DNA of 64,000 nucleotides, taken from assembly GCA_029959085.1 (NCBI GenBank), contig JARWIR010000017.1, positions 23,053,507 to 23,117,506 on the forward strand. The letters are read 5' to 3'. This document shows, one piece after another, positions 1-11,574 of the stretch. How positions within the stretch are numbered: the first letter of the stretch is position 1; every line of letters begins with the position of its first letter. The position numbers and the translations under genes are program-made. A model generated the notes under the pieces. That model searched no databases. It was not told the DNA's origin and saw nothing but the letters and a program-made list of their open reading frames with translations. The DNA is from Nemophila menziesii (taxonomy: Eukaryota > Streptophyta > Magnoliopsida > Boraginales > Hydrophyllaceae).

Positions 1-1593
1 AAAATATAAAATAATTTAATAAATATAATTAAAATATATATATAATTTATCAAATAATATTATTATTAAATAAAAAATAGTTTAAAAAAAACATATTTAT
101 GAAAATTGTGATATATCTTGCGACGTAAAATAAATAAATAAAATATGCTTTAGCATTTTTTTTTTTTGTTTTGGATTGGACCAAAATTAGGTTATTTTGA
201 AGAAAAAAAATTATACTTATATGATCCAAAAATTACAAGAATTTGGAGAGAGCCAAGGAGATGGCTTTTTTGGCCTCCTTCCACGGCGGTCATGCTAACA
301 TATTATTATGATACATGCTAATAAGTAAATTTATTTTATAAAATGTATAGAAACAAATATTTTGTATCATAAAATTAATATTTATCATCATAATCTCTAA
401 CACAACAAATTCTTTATTTTTGGGGTTGAGCCTATGCCATAATCATGAAAGAAGATGGTTTCTTCTATTGGACCAAGTGTTCCTTTGTTAAAAAAAAATT
501 TCAAATTATATATATAAAACAAGTAATATTTAATGTTTCAAATATTGATAAAATATCAGAGACCTGAAATGATCACTTCTTAAAACTTACAATCAAGTAA
601 GGATTGCTAATCGTCTCGGTCCCCTCAAACAATAGACCTATATCACTATTCTTTACAATTAAGTACATCACTGATATACCTTTGAACATAAAAAAGAACA
701 ATTCATGGCAGTACTTCTTCCCTCCCTCCCCCCCCCCCCCCCCCCCTAAGTCTCTTACGTTGTCCCATAACTATCTTATTGCATTTGGTTTTTTTGTAAC
801 ATATATTAAATAGAAGTAGATCTTGCAACATCCCAATTGTTAAGAATTGATATAAATTAATTCCAATTGTACACATTCTAAAACTGAATACATATATATA
901 TATATACTATTATTTATATTCTTTTAATAGAACATAAAACCATGATTTGAACAAGAAAGAAACATTACTGACATTTATATTGCAAATCGATATATACTAT
1001 TTAAGAAATTATATATAAATCGGGAGAGGGTCTTCGTAATTACCTAAATTTATACTCGCTACCTTCTTCTTCTACTCGCGTGCCTCCTTGGTGCTCTTTG
1101 CAGCTCGAAATTAGACCTAAGGGAAGGAGACGGCTAGGGTTTTTTCGGCACTATAGTTTTTTATAAGAGAGTATTTTACTAAATAGATAATTTTTATGTT
1201 AATTAACCTAACAAATACAGTGACTTTTACACGTATATAGAGTGGAATTGGGTTCAAGGTCTCTATCATGATAATGAGCCCATTTAACTATTAAATAGAT
1301 ATGCACAATGAATCTAATTGTGATAAACTACTAAGTGTGTATTTCTTTTGACCAAATAATATATTTATTCAAATTGAGCCTAATAAATAATTATCCAATA
1401 AATTTACTCTAGTCTAATAGAAAAATGTACATTATGGTTCTTTTTTATAGTTAAAATAGTCTCCATGAAACTGAAAATCCCTAACTTATTGTTTATTACA
1501 CTTCTTAGACATTACTTTAGCAGGAATGGCTTATTTAGCCCTCTCAAAATCCAAGTATTGATCATGAATATTTTTGTTAAAAGTTCTTCCTCA
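1..1593. other. AT-rich intergenic DNA, no gene seen
   Basis: No open frame here has coding character. A homopolymeric C tract lies at about 729-746 and a short TA run at 893-906. I see no recognisable repeat ends. Confidence 0.6.
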
Positions 1594-1601
1594 CCGTTGA
1601 C

Positions 1602-2040
1602 CTATGTTGTAGATCTCGGTTCCACGGCATAGGCAGTCGACTGGAGCCTAGCGCCTAGGAGGCATTACGCGGGGCCTAGGCAGGATTACGCGGTTTTGAA
1701 TCCCGCTATGTATTTTTATATATTTAGTAATACTTGTGTAATAATTATAATAATTTTATTAATTTAAGTCATAAAGTCCATCTAACACCAATATATTAAA
1801 TATAAAAATACTAAAATTAGAGTTATAATATCATTTGAAGAATTTCTGAGGGTTAAAAAAAATTAAAGGAGGGCCTAGGCGGCTATTTATTACCATTAAT
1901 TGGTGCCTAGGCGGGCTAGGCGCCTCTTCCACGACGACTAAGGCGCTAGGAGATAACGCCTAGCATTTTTACTAGGCGTAAGCGGCTGAGGGGGGAGCTG
2001 ACAACTAAGCGGCGCCTAGGCGGCGATATCTACAGCATAT
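1602..2040. mobile_element. hAT-like palindromic MITE, copy a
   Basis: A 439-bp non-coding element. The ends are inverted: CTATGTTGTAGATCTC on the left, GATATCTACAGCATAT on the right. The flanking 8-bp direct repeat CCGTTGAC (1594-1601 and 2041-2048) is a target-site duplication of hAT length. GC-rich subterminal blocks repeat GCCTAGGCG-type palindromes around an AT-rich core. Related copies lie at 22571-22984 and 48992-49471. There is no transposase, so it depends on a partner element. The superfamily is inferred from TSD length only. Confidence 0.75.
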
Positions 2041-2048
2041 CCGTTGAC

Positions 2049-2828
2049 CCTATCTTCATTCAAAATGTGTTTTAATGATAACAACCCAAGGATGGTGCAT
2101 TCGTATGACTAGCTTGTTAAGCTTTCACATAATTAAAACATATATATGTGCATTGCTTCATTTATATATGTGTATGAGTTTACAAGTGCATAAACATATA
2201 AGCTTGAGGCTTAACTGCAAAATATAGAATAAGATAATCCTAATAAGTTATGAGCATTCAGGGGAAGAAGCTCAAAGCTAAAGAAAGAAAATATGAAGCA
2301 AAGCATGTAGGAAACGCGAGTCGGCTATGGTACAATGGGTGTACACCAACAAGAGGCACTCTGTAGACAGTAACGTCTGTCCACTGTACAAGGGGAACAG
2401 TACAAATGCCATTTGTTGTCATCTTACGTACTTGAAACATGGTAGCGGGAAACCGCCAAGAAGAATATGACCATTAGAAGCATTGTGTATGGATTAGTTA
2501 AATAATGCCATGTCAGATCAAGCAGACACCCACTAATAAAAAGAATGAAAATAATGGTACCCCATTTACCCAAACATTTGAATTTTACTATGAGATGTGT
2601 GGATTAAAACCACTAGAGAACTTTTTGCGTATAAAATCATTTTAATTCTTCTTTGAATTCAACTCTCAATAATAAAGATATCAAGCAAAACTTCAAGATC
2701 AGAAGATGGAGTTAGAACACATTATTTAGCTCAAATTACATATATAATAGCTAAATTATTATCATTTTATTATCTCATGAAAGGAACATTAAAGCTTATT
2801 GGTGTAGTTTCACCATCGATTAGATAGT
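2049..2828. other. intergenic, nothing recognised
   Basis: AT-rich sequence with only short spurious frames on both strands. Confidence 0.5.
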
Positions 2829-3226
2829 TGTTGTCCTTTTAGGTGTGATATTAAATCAACTCCCAGAGTATGATAACTCACAGGTGTACGAGTCATCACA
2901 AGTAATAAAAGTATAAGTAAAGTTCTTCTCCACATGGAATAAAAGGTTAACATGTAATTTGAGTTTGATTATAGATATCCGCTGATAAAACAAAAACTAA
3001 AAGAAGACATATTTATTTGATTTTTGATTTAATGATTAACAAAGACGAAGATAAAAGACTAAAAAGTAAATAGCAACGCTAAGATGGATGATAACTATAG
3101 CTCAAAACTGTGTACTCGCCACTATTATGCATTGGGACTATTCGCAATAAAAGGGTAAGTTGGATATTGCACTTGCTAACCAGGATTCTAATGTCTCCCT
3201 AAGTTCCTTCTCATTATGTGTAATAT
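2829..3226 (-). mobile_element. truncated LTR fragment (Tat/Athila-like family)
   Basis: The fragment begins with a TTGTTGTCCTTTTAGGTGTGA edge and continues with an 'aggtgtacgagtcatcacaagtaataa' type block, both shared in order with the LTR that starts at 3227. It breaks off where that LTR begins, so it appears interrupted by the younger insertion. Confidence 0.5.
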
Positions 3227-4744
3227 TGTCGTCTCTCAAGGTGTGATAAAATAATACAAATAAAATCACGCCTTGAGAGAGATAACAAGTGTACGGATCC
3301 TTGACAAGTAATAAGTTAGTATAAGAGTATCGTCTCCACATAAACTAACAACTTCGTTAATGTCGAGCTTGTGTTTAGATAAAGTGTAGAGGATTTAGAT
3401 GTCGTAACTAAAAAAAGAATTAAAAGAAATAGAAGTTGTTTGGTTTCAATCAATGAACTAAATGAAAATATTAAACTAAATTAATTAAAACAAAGAAAAA
3501 AATAGATTACGAAGAATTGATGAGAGATTAGCTCGATTTTGCTAGTATTCTCATATTCTACGAGGTCGATGATTTTCGTTATAAGGTAGAATTGGGGTCG
3601 TTATGCTAATCGGGATTCTAATATCCCTCTATCTCCCGCCAGGGTAGCTTAGAATGTTATCTTACAATTACTATTGTCCTTGGGTAAGATTATTCACGCA
3701 AAAACTTGGTGATATACACTAACCATATGAGATTATCCATTTAGGCAAGCTCGTCAGGATCACTACCAAACACCGAACGTATATGAACAATGTATGTCCC
3801 TAAACCCCCCCTCAAGGGTGACAATTTAGTTACTTAGGTCAATATATAGGTGATAAAGTTATAGAAAGCTTAAATTCATACAATTCATATGAAACATAAA
3901 TATTTCCAAGCTCAATTAAAATTGATTCTCAAATATCATAAATCATCAAATAGTTTTCAAGGTTAATACATTAGTGCAAACTCAAGCTAGGGGAATTTAG
4001 TGCATATTTAAAGAAACAAAACTAAAAAAATATATCCTAGAATCATGTTTAATACGATAAACTAAAGCTAAATTCTCTAATGATAGAGATGGAATGGTGA
4101 AGAAGTGGCTCCAGCTTCTAATGTCTTCTCCAATGCTAAACTTCTCTCTTTTCTCTTCTTAATCTTCTAAAAGCTGAATAATGACCATTCTCTAATCATA
4201 AAAAATTGTATTTAAAGGTCCAAATATATTTTATGGGTTATGGGTCTCTTTTTAAGTGACCTAATCCAACCTAAAAATATTTTCCATGAAAAGTAGACTG
4301 GTTCAAACCACGGTAGTTGCAGGTTTAATAACTCAACTCCAAATAACAAACTGTAAGTTCCTACGTGCTCCCGACTGCAATTAATATCTAGAAAGCAAAG
4401 GGATCCTCCATAATATTCATCAACCTTGTGTCGTAACTCGAACAAGTCATTTTTAAAATCTGGCCGACAACTGCTTTCACTTTCCAAAAGTGGATGAATC
4501 TTCCTTTTACTCATTGACTCGGTTTGATATTCGTTTCTCGACTTCTTATCCTTGTCTTGGTATCTAATATCATCCAAGTACCTAAGAGCTGCACACTTAA
4601 CACATAAAAAGTTACACACAAATAGCTCTAAAAGTAACACATCTCTAGAACTAGACAATAAACGAGAAACTATCAATATTTAGGGAAAATCATTAATTAA
4701 GCACAATATAACACTATAACTATATCTCATTTATGGAGAAATCA
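3227..4744 (-). mobile_element. LTR of Tat/Athila-like retrotransposon, minus orientation (3' LTR)
   Basis: The 1518-bp segment runs from TGTCGTCTCTC to GGAGAAATCA. It is followed by AGACCCTCAACTC, whose complement is a purine-rich tract (GAGTTGAGGGTCT), as expected for the polypurine tract beside a 3' LTR on the minus strand. The same junction recurs at 56426/56427. Blocks such as 'aagtgtacggatcc' and 'gggattctaatatccc' match the LTRs at 49661, 56930 and 58637. Confidence 0.65.
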
Positions 4745-6791
4745 AGACCCTCAACTCAAATTTTTGTTGTCCTAATAAAATAAGAAATAAGAACTCGACT
4801 AGGGAAGTCTCAATCAACTAAGTCAAGTAAGAATGGAGAGAAAGATGAATGTAAAGAATGATATCGGTCAACTACTTGGAAATTTTTATGTAATAATATC
4901 TACAAACTAAATCATACAAACACACTTATCAGACAATCAATCAATATGATATAATTTCGATATTAGATTAGTTTCTCAATGCAAGAAGAAGAGGTTTTTC
5001 GCTTAGTCCGATATAGTGGTTATAGGTTGATCATAGTTACTAACATAGTATCGAATGGTCCACTTTACTACTCTCTATCATTTCAATCGTTTCTAGATCA
5101 CATAATTAATAATCATAATGTCTTTAAGGTTGCAATGTTGTCTTAGGGACCGTATGATCGTATATTTGGATAATGTAGAGTAAGCTTTTGGCTCTCTTTT
5201 CTCTAGCCATCAACAAATTGCCCTAGAGTTTGAGATCATGCTCAAAGATGTTTTCAACCAACCCAATTAATGCACTTAATTAGAATCCCCAATAAACCCA
5301 ATAACACTTTCTGATGATATATAAAATTTCCACTTCGCTGGTCCTTTTCTTTTATTTCTTTCTTTTTCATTCATTTTTTGTAAGTTAGAAACGACACTCT
5401 TTCCGGTATGAGATTTCATGATACTTATTTTTCATTCTTTCTTTCTTTTACTCAATATTTTTCAATATACCTTGCAAAGGGTTACAACAAAAAGTGCATC
5501 GTCAACATAGCACATATACAAATACAAGATCAAAATCCCACCCAAGTCTTTCCCATATATCAAAAATCCACCACCCCAAACTCAAACTTTAAAGACGACT
5601 ATTGTAGCATTGCAATTTGTGTGTGGGTCATATGTAAAAGTTTTATAATCTAAGGGGTAAGGCTTAGTGTGATACAAAGAAATGGATATAGGGTAGAAGG
5701 GTCTAAGAATGATATAACTATGTAATTTGGTTAGCAAGCTAAACGGCAACAAGGGGATTATCAAATAACTAGCTTGATCCTTTTTCTAACTATGTACTTT
5801 CATTATTTTTTTACCTCTAGCACATTCCTTAAATGGGTCTCAACTAGTTCTGATCTCACATTCTACACACCACTTATTCTCCTTAAGTTCAAACTTACTT
5901 CTACCGCATTGCTTACTAATCTTTTCTTTTACGTTCATGGAGTGTTTTCATGATCATAATTAAAGCATATATTATGACCAGATAATAGATATACAGCTAA
6001 ACTATAACTAACTCACTAAGGTTTATGCTTCCGGGGGACATTTTACACATTCTACACCTAATTCCTTAAAATATACTCTACTCAAATTTTTTGAATTTTT
6101 TCACATAAAAAGGGAATAATGGACAACGAATCCCCACACCCCAACTAAAAAATGAGTCGTGTCCCCACGACTCGACATAGACACGATAAAAAATAAGAAT
6201 TTAAAATATACACTAAACACATAGAATACACTTATGAGATGAGAGGTAGAGAAGACTTACCTCTCGAGGCTCAAGGCCTCGCATGATTGTCACCTAAGGT
6301 ATGGCGAGTTGGATGCTTAGCGAGATCTTTTCTTAACAACTTTTGGTTGTTATCACGCATTATTGTTTCTTCACTCACGGTTTATCTTGGACTTCGCTTC
6401 CTAATCTCAAATCCTTTCGGACTTGGTTTTGGGTCAAAGCCTTACTCGACTATTTCCTTCCCTTCTTAGTCGAATTATCTTCAACCTTGGTTTGTTTCAC
6501 CTTCCGTTTATTTTGCACGGTAGTAAGGATTCTTGTTGTGTATGTAATCTTTGATATGTGATTATACTTGTAGTTTGAAACAAATGGGGGAGGAAAATTT
6601 CTCAAACACGAACCACCCTCAACTCGGTTATTACCTACAATGCAAACTTGCATAAAACTCAAGCAAAAGGAAAAAGCATACAATATTCATTCACACACTA
6701 TGTAATCATCTACCTCCAAGTAATTCTCGGATTTTATGAAGAAGAAGAGAAAGTACTAAAATTTAGCTATGTTACCGACTTGAAGGACCGG
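4745..6791 (-). mobile_element. internal (3' non-coding) part of Tat/Athila-like element
   Basis: Starts with the polypurine-tract complement after the LTR end at 4744. Several blocks match the internal region right of 56427 in the same order: the 'ctaataaaataagaaataagaac' block, the 'tcaacaaattgccctagag' block, and the 'ccaccccaaactcaaac' and 'gggtcatatgtaaaag' blocks matched again near 60500. No pol domain is visible. The short frames are spurious. Confidence 0.6.
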
Positions 6792-6796
6792 GTATG

Positions 6797-8363
6797 TGTT
6801 GTCTCCCAATTTGTGATGATTTAATAGTAGTGGAGACATCATTTTAGGTGTATTTATTAGGTTATAGGTCGATTTTCACATGATTTAGTACACTTTCCTA
6901 TTTCGTGTCTTGATCTAATTATTTATTATTTTTAGAGCATATTGGGTTTAATTTATTTATTTAGTGTGAAGCTTTAAAGATATATGGTAATTAATTAGAG
7001 GTCAAGTTAATTCTAAGAGATACGGGAAAGAGGATAAATATGGAAATTGGAGATTAAGGAAAGAAATATGAAAAAGGAAAAGATAAAGTTGTCAAATAAA
7101 TCTGAATTTCAGTAGTTACGAACATAAAAGTGATCATATTCAAGATTGGCTAGGAATTTGGAAGAATGGTCTGAATCAAATTATAGAACTTTCCGAGACA
7201 ATCAGTTTCGACTATTGGAACGCGTCAAACGGATAAGTATTGAAGGAGTTACGGCCAAAACAAAACAGCACCAGAATCTTACCTTTTCTATATTTTAGGG
7301 TTACGAATTTGAGTTGGGCTAGGAGTCCAATACCTATCTTCTACTCCAAGAAACGAATTAGGTCTTCCTATACCCTATAAATGCACCCTCTTATCATAAG
7401 AAACGCATCCTTGGCTAGTCCTTAAGCCAGGAAGAAGCTTACAACACAGGAAGAGAAGTTTGGAAGGAGTTGAGCACCATATGATGTCATCTTCAACCCT
7501 CAAATCTGTAATTGTTTTCATTTATATCTTTAGTATGAATTAAATCATTTTAGCTTGAGATTTAGCATATATGTATGAACCCTAGTTCTTTCTATCTGAT
7601 TTGGGATACTATCATATTTAATTTGAATTCATGTTTTATTCTCTGTTTATGTGTTTTGATTTAATGATTATTTTCCTTGCGGAGGCCTACGTATAGGATT
7701 ACCATAATAGTAGTTAGATGATCGCCCGGAAGGGGTGTTTAACTATCGAAACACCACATAACGTCTAGTGTTAGGTATTGGTCTAGACAACACTAATCCT
7801 AACTAGATAGTCATTAGGGTATGTTTTAATCACCATATCGCCAATTGAAGGAATTGTTCTGCTTAGGGCATTAGTGGCGCTTGATAACCCTATTTTATAC
7901 TGCCTCGTGGTTGTGTCGTAGCCCCCTTTGTCGCTCTCAAGGTCTAAGGAATTGGAATTTAGAATCCTGATTATTGCATATTACATGATTCACCCTTACA
8001 TGTTAGAATAAACAAGACTAGTGGGGATTACTTGCTAATTTCTCGAGCTAAACTATCATACTATCTGTTCTGTTATTTTATTTACTTTTATGTCTTTTAA
8101 TTTATTAGTTTAATTTTCTCTTTATAAAAAACTAAATAAAAATCTCTTTGTCTTTAATTTCTCGCGTACATTTAATTCTAGCTTTCATATTTGCACTAGA
8201 TAAATTGCATAAGTTCTTCCTAACTTTCGTAGTCTCTGAGGAACGAATTCTATTTATCATTAAAACTTGCATACGTCATGTATACTTGCAGAACCGTGCT
8301 CAACCTAGGGTGTTTATTTGCACTTATTTTATTTATTATTTTATCACACCTTAGGCGACACCG
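6797..8363 (+). mobile_element. solo LTR with TSD GTATG
   Basis: A 1567-bp LTR from TGTTGTCTCCC to CTTAGGCGACACCG, flanked by the perfect 5-bp direct repeat GTATG (6792-6796 and 8364-8368). The final base of the expected CA end has changed to G. A TATA-like CCTATAAATGC lies near 7374. There is no internal region, so it is read as a solo LTR left by LTR-LTR recombination. Same family as 20891-22523, where the end is ACACCA. Confidence 0.8.
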
Positions 8364-8368
8364 GTATG

Positions 8369-8595
8369 AATGGAAGCATTTTCGTGGAAGACTTTTTTGC
8401 GAATTCAAATTACAAAATACTTCAAAAACGCTTGAATCTAAAACTTAGAGTTTCAAAATTTCTCGATATAGTTATAGTATTGTGATATATTTTGGGTTTG
8501 GAGTTGATGTTGTAATGGTGATATATGAAGTGGGTATGGTTTTCTTTATGCAGTATTGATGATTGTGGCTAATTGGGAAATTTATTCTTGAGAAT
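8369..8595. other. short spacer between LTR fragments
   Basis: AT-rich sequence that may continue the element interrupted at 6791. Nothing coding. Confidence 0.4.
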
Positions 8596-9379
8596 TGATG
8601 TATCCCTTTTTGTGATAGGAAAATCCCCTTAGGGGACATCATTTTAGGTGTAAATTGGGCTTAGTTATTAGATTAATAGTCGTATTTTGCAATAATGCAC
8701 TTTCTTCCTTCATTTTAGACTTATTTGTACTTTTTAAGCTTTTGTGCGTTAATTCGTGCGTTTAGTGTGAAGTTCTTAGGTATATGGATGATAGGAGACA
8801 TCAATATGAAGAGACGAAGTGAAGATTTAAGTCCAATTACAAAAAAAAGCGTTAAAGGAGAAAAAGAAATCACTTTAGTGATGGTGGAGAAGTTTAAGAT
8901 TGAGTCAAATCGTCACTTGTAGCCCTTCCCGAGCCTAAACGGTTAGAACTCTGACTTGGTGGTTCAAATGAAAATTATGGGCCATTGAGTTAGAGAAATT
9001 TGAGAAGTGAAATTAGTGGATTGGACTTACGATGCGAAAGGTACAACCTTTTAACTGAAGTGGTATACAACCCTGTGAATTAATTAAAGATGGATTTGGA
9101 CCCCTTAATTACTACTTAATCCCATGTGGGCTTAATCCGACTTTAAACACTATATAAGCTCATTTAGACCTCATTAATCAATACACTTCATTATACTACT
9201 TATTTTTAAGAGAGGGAAAAGCCAACAACGCTTGAAGCAGGGAACAGAAGAGAAGAATTCAGCAATCTTCAACAATTCAGCACCAAATCCTCTATTTCTT
9301 TAAATCTATTATTTCCCTTACTTTAATTAGGAGCTATATTTATTATACTTGATATTTTCTATTAAAGGATGGACCCTAG
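8596..9379 (+). mobile_element. 5' part of an LTR (subfamily B), truncated
   Basis: Starts TGATGTATCCCTTTTTGTGA and shares the 'gacatcattttaggtgta' block typical of this LTR family. It contains a TATA-like ACTATATAAGC near 9149. It stops where another LTR begins at 9380. An inverted relative lies at about 19930-20450. Confidence 0.6.
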
Positions 9380-9715
9380 TGATGTCTCCCTGTTTGTGAT
9401 GAATTAAGCTAAGTTTGAGACATCGTTTTAGGTGTATTTGAGCATTTAATTATATATTTTTATTTATACTTTGATATTTTCCTATTTCTTGTCTTGATTT
9501 GATGAATTATTATTTTTTAACATATTAGGTTTAATTTGATTGTTCAGTGTGAAACTTTAAAAATATATGTAATTAATTAGATGCCAAATCAATTCTAAAG
9601 AGATAAGGAAAGAAAATATGGATGGAAATTGGAGATAAAAGGAAATAGAGATAAAATACGAAAAGAAAGTTGCCAAGTAAATCTGAAATTCTGAAGTAGG
9701 GAAAAAATAAGTAAC
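9380..9715 (+). mobile_element. LTR fragment (subfamily A)
   Basis: Begins TGATGTCTCCCTGTTTGTGA and parallels the first ~330 bp of the solo LTR at 20891 (shared 'ttgagacatcgttttaggt' and 'gttgccaagtaaatctgaa' blocks). Similarity is lost by about 9715 and no right end is present. Confidence 0.6.
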
Positions 9716-9962
9716 CCTAAAAAACTGGATCTAAACCAAAAAAAAAACTTAACATAAAAGTTGAACTACACAGTTTTGTTAGAAAATATAAAGAGGTTCC
9801 TATGTTTTTATTTTTGAGCCAATTAGAGATTAATGTCTATTAAAAACTTATTTAAAAAAAGGTGCCTATAATAAGATTTTTTATCGAAAACAGCCCCATC
9901 CCAAACTACCCTTATAATTAACAATTAAAAAAAATAGAAAAAAACAAAACAAAAACTAATAA

Positions 9963-10424
9963 ACACACGCGCTCGTCCGTGATTTTTTTTTAAAATCGTC
10001 ATAACTAATTCTAAAAAAATCAAAAAAATCAAAAATTTATATATTTGGATAAAGCAAATTAATATTTACGTCTATGATTTTTTTCAGAATATTTTGAATA
10101 TTTTGATTTTTTTGAATTTTTTTTAAATTTTTTAATTCGCAGAACATGGAATTTCATGTTTTGATATAATGAATTTGTTTTCCGCAGACACGAAATTCAC
10201 TGTTTAAAACATGGAATTCCATGTTTAAACATGGAATTCCATGTTCTGCAAATTAAAAAATTAAAAAAAACCAAAAAAACCAAAAAATTCAGAAAATTCC
10301 GAAAAAAATCATAGACGTAAATATTAATTTGATTTATCCAAATATGATTTTTTTTCGATTTTTCTGATTTTTTTTTTGAATTAGTTATGGCGATTTTAAA
10401 AAAAATTCACGGACACGCGCGTGT
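9963..10424. repeat. foldback (long inverted-repeat) element
   Basis: The two halves are imperfect inverted copies about 180 bp long. The left arm starts CACACGCGCTCGTCCGTGA and the right arm ends TCACGGACACGCGCGTGTG. Inner blocks (AAAATCGTCATAACTAATTC against GAATTAGTTATGGCGATTTT, and ACGTCTATGATTTTTTTC against its complement) keep the same order. The centre has copies of the palindrome ACATGGAATTCCATGT. No TSD is evident, so MITE, Foldback or palindromic duplication is open. Confidence 0.7.
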
Positions 10425-10435
10425 GATAAAATTAG

Positions 10436-10561
10436 TAGGTGGTGGTGGTGGTGGCGGTGGTGTTGGTGGTGGTGGTTGTGGTGGTGGAGGTGGTGATGGT
10501 TGTGGTGGCTGTAGTGGTGGTGGTGGTGGTTGTGATGGTGGTGGTGGTGATGGTGGTGGAA
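10436..10561. repeat. GGT/GTT-type trinucleotide tract
   Basis: About 125 bp of imperfect GGT repeats with GTT, GAT, GCT and GGA variants, starting 11 bp after the foldback element. It reads as poly-Gly on the plus strand and His-rich on the minus strand, which is a property of the repeat and not a gene. Confidence 0.85.
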
Positions 10562-10569
10562 ATGCCCTA

Positions 10570-11574
10570 TTATTTGTTTAAGATTTAAAAATAAATATTG
10601 TATTAGAAATAAAATAATATATTTAATAATAAGGATAATATAGGTATAAAAAATATAAAGGGGATGTTTTTTATAAATAATTGTTCTATTAGGCATTTAT
10701 CTCTAGATAAGAAAATTAGAGGCTTAAAAAAATTAAAGACATCATTAAGGAAGCATTTATCTCTAATTACCCCTTTATTTTTTCAACTTATTTACACAAA
10801 TCCAAATATTAAGTAAAATAAATCTATATAGGTTTCCGTATAAGTTTTTTCAGAAATAATAAAATCTTATTACATACAAAATAACATATATTTTATATTA
10901 AGAAATAAATTACCTGTATAAATTATATAATTATAAGTTTAACAAAATAATTTTTATAAAATTTAAAAAATCAAAAAAGGATGAAGACCAATGACTTCAC
11001 ATTAATTTATTTTTTAAACAGGCCAAAAACCTAACCAGTATTGTCCCAAACTAGGTATAACCCAACCAAGAGAACCGATTGTCAAGCTAACCAGCAAAGG
11101 GAGTATTTTCCTCACCAAATATAGTGTTAATTGTTGTTCAAAAGTGACGAAAGATATGAAACAATATACAATACAGAGCTACTATAATCGAGAATTTTCT
11201 CCTGGAATAAACCCTCACAGTAACGAGAGTACTCGGAGTCAAACACAAGCCCTTGGCTAAGAGCTTAATATGTAGTACAAAACAATACTTTGAAATATAC
11301 AAAAGTTATGTAAATGCATCAACAATGAAAATAACCTACGTACCAAGATGGAATGATTTTCACAATGTAGTCCAATACTAGTAGAAGCCAAATACCCGAT
11401 CACCAAAAATTTGCATGATTAGTATAATTGGTTGGCTTTTTAAAAGCATAAGGACTAGTTTAGTTTAATCCTTTTTGTAACACTACAGAAATTATCTCAT
11501 TATTAAATTTAACAAGTTAGAGAGAGAACACATGGGACTCTTGAGAGCAGTAAATGAAAGGAGAGGATGCAAAA
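10570..11574. other. intergenic, downstream of SKIP35
   Basis: AT-rich. The part near 11,100-11,570 probably contains the 3' UTR of the minus-strand gene that ends at 11575. No other gene seen. Confidence 0.5.

Noticed and set aside
604..813. 69-codon ORF with a proline run
   Set aside because: The proline run is the poly-C tract; no coding signal otherwise.
10385..10696. His-rich ORF (minus) and Gly-rich ORF (plus, 10387-10581)
   Set aside because: Both are translations of the GGT tract and foldback arm, with no other protein character.
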